Below are positions 57,471 through 64,000 of a stretch of 64,000 bases of DNA, in pieces (within the stretch, counting starts at the first letter, position 1; each line of letters begins with the position of its first letter). This stretch comes from Campylobacter sputorum subsp. sputorum (GTDB taxonomy: Bacteria > Campylobacterota > Campylobacteria > Campylobacterales > Campylobacteraceae), in contig NZ_CP043427.1 in NCBI RefSeq assembly GCF_008245005.1, positions 496,001 to 560,000 on the forward strand, given 5' to 3'. Made by a program: the position numbers and the translations under genes. The notes under the pieces were generated by a model. The model made no database searches. It was not told the origin of the DNA and saw only the letters and a list, made by a program, of their open reading frames with translations.

Positions 57471-58487
57471 TTATTTTATAAACCCACTTCCCAAAACTCT
57501 ATCTTTATCATCATAAAATACTGCAAGTTGTCCACTTGCTATACCATATGCCGGCTCATCAAGTTCTATCATAGCACCATTTTGGGCCATCTTAACATTT
57601 CCATTTATTTTTGGACTTCTATATCTTATTTTAACACCTGCTGTAAATTCTTTTAAATTTACAAATGCATTGAAATTTGTAGTTTCAAATTTATTTTGCG
57701 ATAAATCTTCCTTGTTTCCAACTATGATTTCATTATTTTTTGAATCTATTTTTATAACATAATGTGGATCATGTGCACCATCTATTCTAAAACCGCTTCT
57801 TTTTCCTATGGTATAATGCATATATCCTTTGTGTGTCCCGATTTTATTTCCAAATTTATCTTTTACGATTCCTGGGATTTCCGTGTTGAAGTGCTCTTTT
57901 AAAACATCAATGTATGTTTTTTCAACAAAACATATTTCGCTACTTTCTTTACTTGTTGCAATGTTGTTTAAAATTTCTATTTTTGATGCTTCTTCTTTTA
58001 TATCTTTTTTAAACATATTTCCAAGTGGAAAAAGCATATACTTCAAGGCTTTTGGGTCTATGTTTGCAAGGAAATAGCTTTGATCTTTGCTTAAATCTTT
58101 TGCAACTTTTAAAAGATTATCTTCTATCCTGACATAATGTCCCGTAGCAAGTTTATCGCATCCTAAACTCTGTGCATACTCAAGAAGCGATCCTAGTTTT
58201 ATCTGTTTGTTACAAAGGGCACATGGATTTGGCGTTTTGCCGTCTTTATAAATTTGTACAAATGGATTATAAACTTCTTTTTTAAAAACATCTTGCAAAT
58301 CTAAAATTTCTGTTTGTATGTCAAGAAATTTGCCAACTTCTTTAACTTTTTGTATATTTTCCTCATGATATCCTGGTTTGTTGTGAAGTAACATATAACA
58401 ACCAATGACCTCATGTCCGCAGTCTTTTAAAAGCTTTGCACTATACGAAGAATCTATTCCTCCGCTCATTGCCATCATAATTTTCAT
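57471..58487 (-). CDS. mnmA: tRNA 2-thiouridine(34) synthase MnmA
   Basis: MnmA adds sulfur to the wobble uridine of tRNAs for Lys, Glu and Gln. The 338-residue protein has the PP-loop [14 protein letters not shown], where isoleucine replaces the more usual valine. The catalytic cysteines are in [11 protein letters not shown] and SSEICFVE, and [12 protein letters not shown] is present. Length is normal. It appears to be a single-gene unit. Confidence 0.94.
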   Translation of the reverse strand: MKIMMAMSGGIDSSYSAKLLKDCGHEVIGCYMLLHNKPGYHEENIQKVKEVGKFLDIQTEILDLQDVFKKEVYNPFVQIYKDGKTPNPCALCNKQIKLGSLLEYAQSLGCDKLATGHYVRIEDNLLKVAKDLSKDQSYFLANIDPKALKYMLFPLGNMFKKDIKEEASKIEILNNIATSKESSEICFVEKTYIDVLKEHFNTEIPGIVKDKFGNKIGTHKGYMHYTIGKRSGFRIDGAHDPHYVIKIDSKNNEIIVGNKEDLSQNKFETTNFNAFVNLKEFTAGVKIRYRSPKINGNVKMAQNGAMIELDEPAYGIASGQLAVFYDDKDRVLGSGFIK

Positions 58488-58535
58488 GATATTCCTTATT
58501 TTATGATTAAGGGGAATTGTATTTAAATTTATATT

Positions 58536-59135
58536 TTATTTTGCTGAATTTATAATATAGTTAAATACTATATCTATATCATCTTCTATGGTATATAAGT
58601 TTATATCATTTGGCGTAATAGTCATATTTTCAACTAAAGTATCTCTTATAAATTCATCTAGTTTTGACCAAAAATCTATACCAATAAGATATATCTTATT
58701 GTCTTCTCTAAATTTTGTTTGAACTAAGCACAAAATTTCAAACAACTCATCTAGTGTTCCAAAACCTCCCGGAAAGACTACAAATGCTTTTGAGTGTTCT
58801 ATGAGAGCATATTTTCTAAGTGATAAATTTTTTAGTTTTGTGCCTTTATTTATATATGGATTTGAATTTTGTTCAAACGGGAGTTGTATATTTATACCAA
58901 TGCTATTTTTTCCAGCATCATAAGCACCTTTATTTGCAGCTTGCATAATACCATCTCCGCCTCCTGTTACTATAGAAAAACCCTTATTTGCTAGTTTTTT
59001 TGCTAATTCGTAGGCTTTTTTACAATAAATATTATCATTTTGTAATCTTGCTGAGCCAAAAAAAGTTATATATCTGTTTTCTTTTTCAAAAATACCATCT
59101 AGTAAAGCAATCTCGCTAAATATATTTTCTATCAT
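58536..59135 (-). CDS. LOG-family protein (TIGR00730 type)
   Basis: The 199-residue protein has the Rossmann-like TGGGDGIMQAANKGA and the signature PGGFGTLDELFE. LOG proteins act as cytokinin-type nucleotide 5'-monophosphate phosphoribohydrolases in plants and some bacteria; older annotation as lysine decarboxylase is misleading. The bacterial substrate is uncertain, probably a purine nucleotide. It overlaps fliY by four bases, so it is at the end of the flagellar transcript. Confidence 0.87.
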   Translation of the reverse strand: MIENIFSEIALLDGIFEKENRYITFFGSARLQNDNIYCKKAYELAKKLANKGFSIVTGGGDGIMQAANKGAYDAGKNSIGINIQLPFEQNSNPYINKGTKLKNLSLRKYALIEHSKAFVVFPGGFGTLDELFEILCLVQTKFREDNKIYLIGIDFWSKLDEFIRDTLVENMTITPNDINLYTIEDDIDIVFNYIINSAK

Positions 59136-59974
59136 CTAAGTTGTTCTAACCTCTCTTTTTTTGTTCCTATTTCAGTTATTTGTATGCCAAAATTTCCATC
59201 TATTATAACAACTTCTCCAAGAGCTATTGGCTTATCGCCTATTAGAATTTCAAGTGGATCATTTGCTAGTTGATTTAGTTCTATAACTGAGCCTATATCC
59301 ATACTTAAAACATCTTTTAAAAGCATTTTTTTTGACCCAATTCTCACTCTTATTGGAAGTCTAACATCCATAATAAGATTTATATTTCTCATCTCATCGC
59401 TTGTAAATGATGATTTAGCTGAAGATTCTGATTTTTCTTGATGTGATTTTTGAGAAGCCGGATTAAGAAGCTTGTTTAAAACAAGATCGCTTACAAGACC
59501 AAAATGTTCGTCTAAAGCGTCTATTTTAACTTCATATATATATGATTTTTCATACGAACTTAGATCAAGTGCTTGGTTTTCATCTAAAAATACTACTTTT
59601 GATACTTCAAAATTTAGTTTTGGAAGATCTTTTTGTGCTCCAAGTGTAGTAGAAAATGCCCCTAATATATTTGAAAATACTTCTTTTGCTGCATCTATCT
59701 CATCTGCACCAAGAGAAGATGTGTTTGTTATCTCTTCTTCTCCCATCATCCATTCGCCAATGGCTGTCATAAAAACAGGAGTTGATAAAAGTAGAAGTTT
59801 TGCCGTAGTTGCACCGCTAACATTTATGGTAGCAACTACTACTGGTGGTTTTATTGTGGTTTGCTCATTAGCATTATCTTCGGTTTTATTTGAAAATACA
59901 GCTTGTTTTCCTGTAAGTCCTTCTATGGTTGCAACTACTTCTTTGGTAAAAAAATTTAAAAATTGTTCTATCAT
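59132..59974 (-). CDS. fliY: Flagellar motor switch protein FliY
   Basis: FliY is part of the C-ring of the flagellar motor. The 280-residue protein has a CheC-like middle region (EIDAAKEVFSNILGAFSTTLG) and a C-terminal SpoA/FliN domain (PIRVRIGSKKMLLKDVLSMDIGSVIELN). The N-terminal CheY-binding segment of other FliY proteins is not obvious. It overlaps fliM by four bases, which fits shared assembly. Confidence 0.92.
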   Translation of the reverse strand: MIEQFLNFFTKEVVATIEGLTGKQAVFSNKTEDNANEQTTIKPPVVVATINVSGATTAKLLLLSTPVFMTAIGEWMMGEEEITNTSSLGADEIDAAKEVFSNILGAFSTTLGAQKDLPKLNFEVSKVVFLDENQALDLSSYEKSYIYEVKIDALDEHFGLVSDLVLNKLLNPASQKSHQEKSESSAKSSFTSDEMRNINLIMDVRLPIRVRIGSKKMLLKDVLSMDIGSVIELNQLANDPLEILIGDKPIALGEVVIIDGNFGIQITEIGTKKERLEQLR

Positions 59975-61080
59975 ATATCATCCTCTTCTTCCATATACTC
60001 TTCGTTTTCATCGTTTTCTTGCTCATTTTGAAAAGCTAGTGCTTTTGCTTTTCTTTCTTCTTCAAACTCTTCTAAGATGGATTTTATCTCATCTTTATCT
60101 GTTTTTATGAGCTGTTCTATTTTTATGGTTTTTCTAAATCTGTGAAGCCCGATTTGTGCTAAAAAAACATCTTTTTTGTCTATTGTTACTATAGCTTTAT
60201 CATCAGCTGGTCTATCTAGTCTTAGTATATCTCCAACTTCTAAATTTAAAAACTCATTAACACTTATCATAGCTTTACCTAATATTGCTTCATAAATAAC
60301 TTCAGCTCTACCAACCAGTGTTTTTAACTCTTTGTTTCTACTTTTTTTAGCAGAAGTTTCACCAAGCATTACATCTCTGCTTGCAAGACGCGATAAAATA
60401 GGCTCTAAATATATAACAGGATAGCATATGTTTATCATTCCGCTTGAGTTTCCTATAATTATCTCCATAACAAGCATAATGACAATCTCATTTTGCGATA
60501 CTATTTGCACTACATTTGGAGAGCTTTCTTTGGTTTCTATGTTTGGGTAGATGTCTGTTATTAAGCTCCAAGATTCTCTAAGTCTTTGCATTATTATACG
60601 AAGAATTGCATCTAGTAAATTTATTTCTATCTCTGTTAATTCTCTATTTTCTTCAAAGCCCTCTCCATTTCCGCCAAGAAGTCTATCTATCATAGGAAAT
60701 GCGATGCTTGGATTTATCTCTAAAACGCAATTTCCATCAAGCGGTTTTATAGAAAAAACATTAAAGCTTGTTGGACTTGGTAGGGACATTAAAAACTCTC
60801 CATAAGTCATTTGATCAACTGAGTGAAGCCTTATTTCTACAATGCTTCTCATTATGCTAGAAATTTGAGAGGCTAAATTTCTAGCTAGTTTGTCATGAAT
60901 ACCTTTTATGGCACGAAGTTGTTCTTTGCTAACTCTATTTGGTCTTTTAAAATCATATATAATGATTTCTCGTTCTTCTTGCTCTTCTTTTTTACGAGGC
61001 GTATCTATATTTTCATCTGTATCTTCGTCCACTACTTCAAGTAGTGCATCAATTTCTTCTTGTGTTAGTATATCAGCCAT
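59971..61080 (-). CDS. fliM: Flagellar motor switch protein FliM
   Basis: FliM binds CheY-P and sets the rotation direction of the flagellar motor. The 369-residue protein starts MADILTQEEIDALLEVVD, the CheY-binding peptide, then KRPNRVSKEQLRAI and the middle domain (PLDGNCVLEINPSIAFPMIDRLLGG). A SpoA domain follows near 270-340. The acidic tail beyond 340 (NDENEEYMEEEDD) is long. It directly abuts fliA and overlaps fliY. Confidence 0.95.
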   Translation of the reverse strand: MADILTQEEIDALLEVVDEDTDENIDTPRKKEEQEEREIIIYDFKRPNRVSKEQLRAIKGIHDKLARNLASQISSIMRSIVEIRLHSVDQMTYGEFLMSLPSPTSFNVFSIKPLDGNCVLEINPSIAFPMIDRLLGGNGEGFEENRELTEIEINLLDAILRIIMQRLRESWSLITDIYPNIETKESSPNVVQIVSQNEIVIMLVMEIIIGNSSGMINICYPVIYLEPILSRLASRDVMLGETSAKKSRNKELKTLVGRAEVIYEAILGKAMISVNEFLNLEVGDILRLDRPADDKAIVTIDKKDVFLAQIGLHRFRKTIKIEQLIKTDKDEIKSILEEFEEERKAKALAFQNEQENDENEEYMEEEDDI

Positions 61081-61788
61081 CTAGGCTCCAAATCTTTCTT
61101 TTATTTTATTTATTAACTTTTTATGAATTTGAGAAATTCGTGATTGAGAAATGTTTAAAATTTCACTAATCTCAGCTAAAGATAACTCTTCATAATAATA
61201 CAACTGAACTATAAGTTGATCTCTTTTTTCAAAAGTTGCCAAAACTTCTTCTATTTTTTCAAGTAAATCATCTCTAATAACTCTATCTTCTGTACTTTCT
61301 TGTTCAGTGTTTATAAGATGGTCATCTATCGGCATTACTGAGCATATGCTGCTTGCCATTCTTGCTTCTCTTATTTTATCTTCGCTTTCATTTAAAACTT
61401 TGGCTAAATACGCATCATCTGGCTCTTGTTCGTGTTTGTTAAAATAATTATCTATTTCTATTTCTACTTGTTTTATGAGTTTTCTGTTTGATCTGCTTAC
61501 AGTATCAAGTGATCTAAGATAGTCTAGCATTGAGCCATATACTCTTTTTTGGCAATATCCCCAAAATGAGTCATTTTGGCTTTTATCATACTTTCTAGAC
61601 ATTTTTATCATTTGTGTAGCACCAATGCTTATTAAATCATTTACATCTATACTAGCAGGAAGTCTTTCTTTTAGTCTAAACGCCATTGATCTAAGTGCTG
61701 GCATGTATTGTAAAACAAGTGAATCTTGCTCTTGTTTTATGGCGTTTGCATAAGCATTATGCTGCTTTTTTTGCTGCTTTTCTGCCAT
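61081..61788 (-). CDS. fliA: Flagellar sigma factor FliA (sigma-28)
   Basis: FliA directs transcription of late flagellar genes such as flagellin. The 235-residue protein has region 2 (LVLQYMPALRSMAFRLKERLP and the motif DLISIGATQMI) and region 4 (LIVQLYYYEELSLAEISEILNISQSRISQIHKKLI). It overlaps the upstream membrane protein gene by 32 bases and abuts fliM. In this group its activity is held by FlgM, not in the window. Confidence 0.95.
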   Translation of the reverse strand: MAEKQQKKQHNAYANAIKQEQDSLVLQYMPALRSMAFRLKERLPASIDVNDLISIGATQMIKMSRKYDKSQNDSFWGYCQKRVYGSMLDYLRSLDTVSRSNRKLIKQVEIEIDNYFNKHEQEPDDAYLAKVLNESEDKIREARMASSICSVMPIDDHLINTEQESTEDRVIRDDLLEKIEEVLATFEKRDQLIVQLYYYEELSLAEISEILNISQSRISQIHKKLINKIKERFGA

Positions 61789-62116
61789 GTTTTTTATCCA
61801 ATGTTTTAGCTTTTAACTTTTGGGATGATAATTTAGACAAAATATTTTCCATTTTTCTTTCTCTCATAGATAGTTCTGCTATTAGTCTTTCATTTATCTC
61901 TTCATGTTTTTCTTTATTGAAAAAAATATTAAATGTTTGTTTGCTAACTTTTATATAGTTCATTATAGCTAAATGTATCACTAAATAAAAGAAAAATGTA
62001 ATAAGCAGTGTATATACAACTATTTCTACGGGGTCTTGTATTTTTATAATTACAAACATAACTCCTATAAAAAATCCACAAGCTGTAAAAAAGGCTATAA
62101 AATTATCGGCTTTCAA
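61757..62116 (-). CDS. Small membrane protein in the flagellar block
   Basis: The 119-residue protein has two close membrane helices (about 7-25 and 30-53) and a basic, coiled-coil-like tail ending KKHGRKAAKKAA. I recognise no domain. It sits between flhG and fliA, overlapping fliA by 32 bases, and the same arrangement is known in C. jejuni. A flagellum-related role is inferred from position only. Confidence 0.7.
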   Translation of the reverse strand: MKADNFIAFFTACGFFIGVMFVIIKIQDPVEIVVYTLLITFFFYLVIHLAIMNYIKVSKQTFNIFFNKEKHEEINERLIAELSMRERKMENILSKLSSQKLKAKTLDKKHGRKAAKKAA

Positions 62117-62132
62117 AATAAACTTTCCTTAG

Positions 62133-62999
62133 TTAAAATTGATCCATTAGTTGTTTAAAAAAATTACTAATGCTTCTCCTGCCATCATCTACAAGCACTT
62201 TTCGTTCCAATCTATAAAGAAGCTTAGATGCCATCTGTTTGATTTCACTACTAGAAACTCCAAATGGCACATCTTGAGTAAATAAAGTTCTTTGTTTTAT
62301 GCTTTTTGCTACATTTTTGTCATTTTGAATATATCCAAGCATAGAAAGATTTAAATTTGCAATGTTATTTAGTGCTACTTTTTGTATATTTTCAAATATT
62401 TTAATAGCTTCTTTTTCATCTTTTGCCATATTTATTATCATCAAAAGATCATTTTTTATTTTTGATGTTACTTTTATGGTTGCATAAGCATCTGTAATAG
62501 CTGCGGGATCTGGAACTGTTACAACTATAACCTCATCGCTTGCTTGTAAAAAAACTTGTATGTGATCTCCTATGCCCGCACCTGTATCGATAATCAAAAA
62601 ATCAAGATAATCAAGATCACTAACTTCGCCTAAAAATCTATCATATAAAAAATGATCATTGTATTTTAGTATCTCATCGCCACTATCTCCAGGGATTAAA
62701 ATCAAATTTTTTTTAACTGGAATTATGATATCACTTAGAGAGCATTCGCCTTTTAAGACATTTAATAAATTTTTATTCATTTTAACATTAAGAATAACAT
62801 CTAAATTTGCTAGTCCAATATCAGCATCAAAAAGCCCAACTTTATAGCCATTATTTGCAAGGATATTTCCTAAATTTGCACTTATAGTGCTTTTTCCAAC
62901 ACCGCCTTTTCCGCTTGTTATGGCTATAAAATGCGTTGTTTTTTGTTTTTTTTGCTCTTTTGAAACAAGGTTTTGAAGTTTATTTGCTTGATTTATCAT
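62133..62999 (-). CDS. flhG: Flagellar number regulator FlhG (MinD-like ATPase)
   Basis: FlhG is a ParA/MinD-type ATPase that sets flagellar number and works against FlhF. The 288-residue protein has the deviant Walker A SGKGGVGKSTISANLG, LFDADIGLANLDVIL and LIIDTGAGIG. A C-terminal amphipathic tail (MASKLLYRLERK) may help membrane binding. It overlaps flhF by 20 bases and is transcribed with it. In Campylobacter it also affects division placement. Confidence 0.94.
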   Translation of the reverse strand: MINQANKLQNLVSKEQKKQKTTHFIAITSGKGGVGKSTISANLGNILANNGYKVGLFDADIGLANLDVILNVKMNKNLLNVLKGECSLSDIIIPVKKNLILIPGDSGDEILKYNDHFLYDRFLGEVSDLDYLDFLIIDTGAGIGDHIQVFLQASDEVIVVTVPDPAAITDAYATIKVTSKIKNDLLMIINMAKDEKEAIKIFENIQKVALNNIANLNLSMLGYIQNDKNVAKSIKQRTLFTQDVPFGVSSSEIKQMASKLLYRLERKVLVDDGRRSISNFFKQLMDQF

Positions 63000-64000
63000 C
63001 AGAATCCTTTTTATTAAAGCCTTCTAAAACACATTCTATTAAAAATTCGCTCCTAGCTTCCATCAAATCATCTGGAACTTCTTGTCCGATAGAAAAATAA
63101 CTAACAGGAGTTTTTGTTTCATAAACCAAAGAAAATACATTTCCAAATACTTTTGTCTCATCAAATTTAGTAATAATCATAGTATCAATATGCAAAAAAG
63201 AGAAATTATCATAAATTTCTAGCATATCTTCAACTTTAGATCCAGCAGACATAACTAGCGTTACATCTATATCTGCATCGCTATTTTTCAAAAAACTATC
63301 AAGTTTGTTAAGTTTTTCTTTGTCATACTGACTGCTTCCAATTGTGTCTATCAAAATAACATCGCATTGTCTTAAATTTTTTATAGCATTTTTAAAATCT
63401 TGTATTTGAATAACATCTAAAATAGGCAGTTTCATCAATTTTGCATATTGAAAAAGTTGCTCAACTGCACCAATTCTATATGTATCAAGTGTTATAATCC
63501 CGGTTTTGTATCTTACATCTCCAATATATGCAAAGCGTGCTGCAAGTTTTGCTAAAGTAGTAGTTTTTCCAACACCAGTTGGACCTACTAACATCATAAT
63601 TTTTTGTTTTTTTAAGTCATGTCTTTGATTAACTCTGCAAGGCAACATTTTTCTTAAAAATGTGTAAAAGAAATTTTTTACAGCAGTTGGATTTGTTTTT
63701 ATGTTCGTTGGCATACATTCTATCGTAGCTTTCATAATTGATTCTAGATGTTCATCTTTCATTCCGCTTTTACTTGCTGCTTTGTAAATGCCAGAAAATT
63801 CAGGCGGTATTATAAGATTATTTCTAGATGGCGCTCTTTCATCCCAAAACATATCGGCTATCATTGTGATTTTATTGTTTATATCATTTACTTTTTTTGA
63901 GACATTATCTATTTGTTTATTATAATTCTCATTATTTACAGATTTAATATCATTTGTGTTTGTAGTTACATTTTTTATATTTTGCGTTGCTTGTGATATA
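62980..64000 (-). CDS. flhF: Flagellar GTPase FlhF, C-terminal part
   Basis: FlhF is an SRP-like GTPase that places flagella at the cell pole. The frame is open to the right edge, so only the C-terminal 340 residues are seen. The ATG at 63864 is internal, because codons upstream continue with an asparagine-rich linker. The GTPase domain has the P-loop VGPTGVGKTTTLAKLAARF, DTYRIGAVEQL, IDTIGSSQYD and ITKFDET. It leads the flhF-flhG run. Confidence 0.92.
   Translation of the reverse strand, partial: ISQATQNIKNVTTNTNDIKSVNNENYNKQIDNVSKKVNDINNKITMIADMFWDERAPSRNNLIIPPEFSGIYKAASKSGMKDEHLESIMKATIECMPTNIKTNPTAVKNFFYTFLRKMLPCRVNQRHDLKKQKIMMLVGPTGVGKTTTLAKLAARFAYIGDVRYKTGIITLDTYRIGAVEQLFQYAKLMKLPILDVIQIQDFKNAIKNLRQCDVILIDTIGSSQYDKEKLNKLDSFLKNSDADIDVTLVMSAGSKVEDMLEIYDNFSFLHIDTMIITKFDETKVFGNVFSLVYETKTPVSYFSIGQEVPDDLMEARSEFLIECVLEGFNKKDSDDKSSK

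Noticed and set aside
1-64000. CRISPR arrays, insertion sequences, prophage or integrase genes
   Set aside because: No regularly spaced repeats, transposase, integrase or phage structural genes were seen on either strand by reading; the only clear island is the restriction-modification region.

Overview
The window is AT-rich, densely packed DNA from a Campylobacterota (epsilonproteobacterial) chromosome, most likely a Campylobacter species other than C. jejuni. The evidence is the nap order napA-G-H-B-F-L-D, menaquinone synthesis by the futalosine route (mqnC), a CheB without a receiver domain, the FlhB C-terminal homologue FlhX beside hemL, folD and lepB, and the block flhF-flhG-fliA-fliM-fliY. 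The presence of napF argues against C. jejuni itself. Species cannot be fixed from the sequence alone. Both ends cut genes: a YeiH-type transporter at the left and flhF at the right.

Layout. 1-4 kb: end of the YeiH-like transporter, two tandem cytochrome c553 genes each with its own promoter and terminator, and ccoS/ccoI for cbb3 oxidase maturation. 4-10 kb: tpiA-pgk-gap, nadD-rsfS, and an ABC1/UbiB-like kinase with a small phasin-like partner. 10-19.5 kb: valS (with an odd insert), aldehyde dehydrogenase, a twin-TOBE molybdate-binding protein, YihY, comEC, dnaB, ispG. 19.7-22.7 kb: a Met/His-rich periplasmic protein with a two-component system, then rpmI-rplT. 22.8-29.4 kb: the periplasmic nitrate reductase operon. 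29.5-36.9 kb: tRNA-Met, a PilZ protein, cheR/cheB, flhX, a FliK-like protein, membrane genes, hemL and a cytochrome c. 37-42.9 kb: folD, lepB, mqnC, a frameshifted M16 peptidase-like gene and recG. 42.9-46.7 kb: an accessory island with a BcgI-like restriction-modification system and a methyltransferase. 46.8-51.6 kb: a diguanylate cyclase and hypBCDEA. 51.6-58.5 kb: yebC, a cyclophilin, bioF-bioG-bioC, rnpB, malic enzyme, a YdhR-like protein, mnmA. 58.5-64 kb: a LOG protein and the flagellar block fliY-fliM-fliA-(membrane protein)-flhG-flhF.

The genes fit a respiratory, motile microaerophile. Nap, cbb3 assembly factors, c-type cytochromes, menaquinone synthesis and hydrogenase maturation supply electron transport. 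Triose-phosphate enzymes and malic enzyme serve central carbon metabolism. Chemotaxis, c-di-GMP and flagellar genes control movement.

The most interesting signal is at 44925-44974, the junction of the restriction-modification subunit and the specificity subunit. The second reading frame has no normal start codon. It lies in the -1 frame relative to the first gene. The junction carries a slippery heptamer GGGAAAA in the correct phase, an immediate zero-frame stop, a 6-nt spacer and a perfect 11-bp hairpin. This is the layout of a programmed -1 ribosomal frameshift that would make both a free endonuclease-methyltransferase and a fusion carrying the specificity domain. A lost start codon, or a disabling one-base deletion, remain alternatives.
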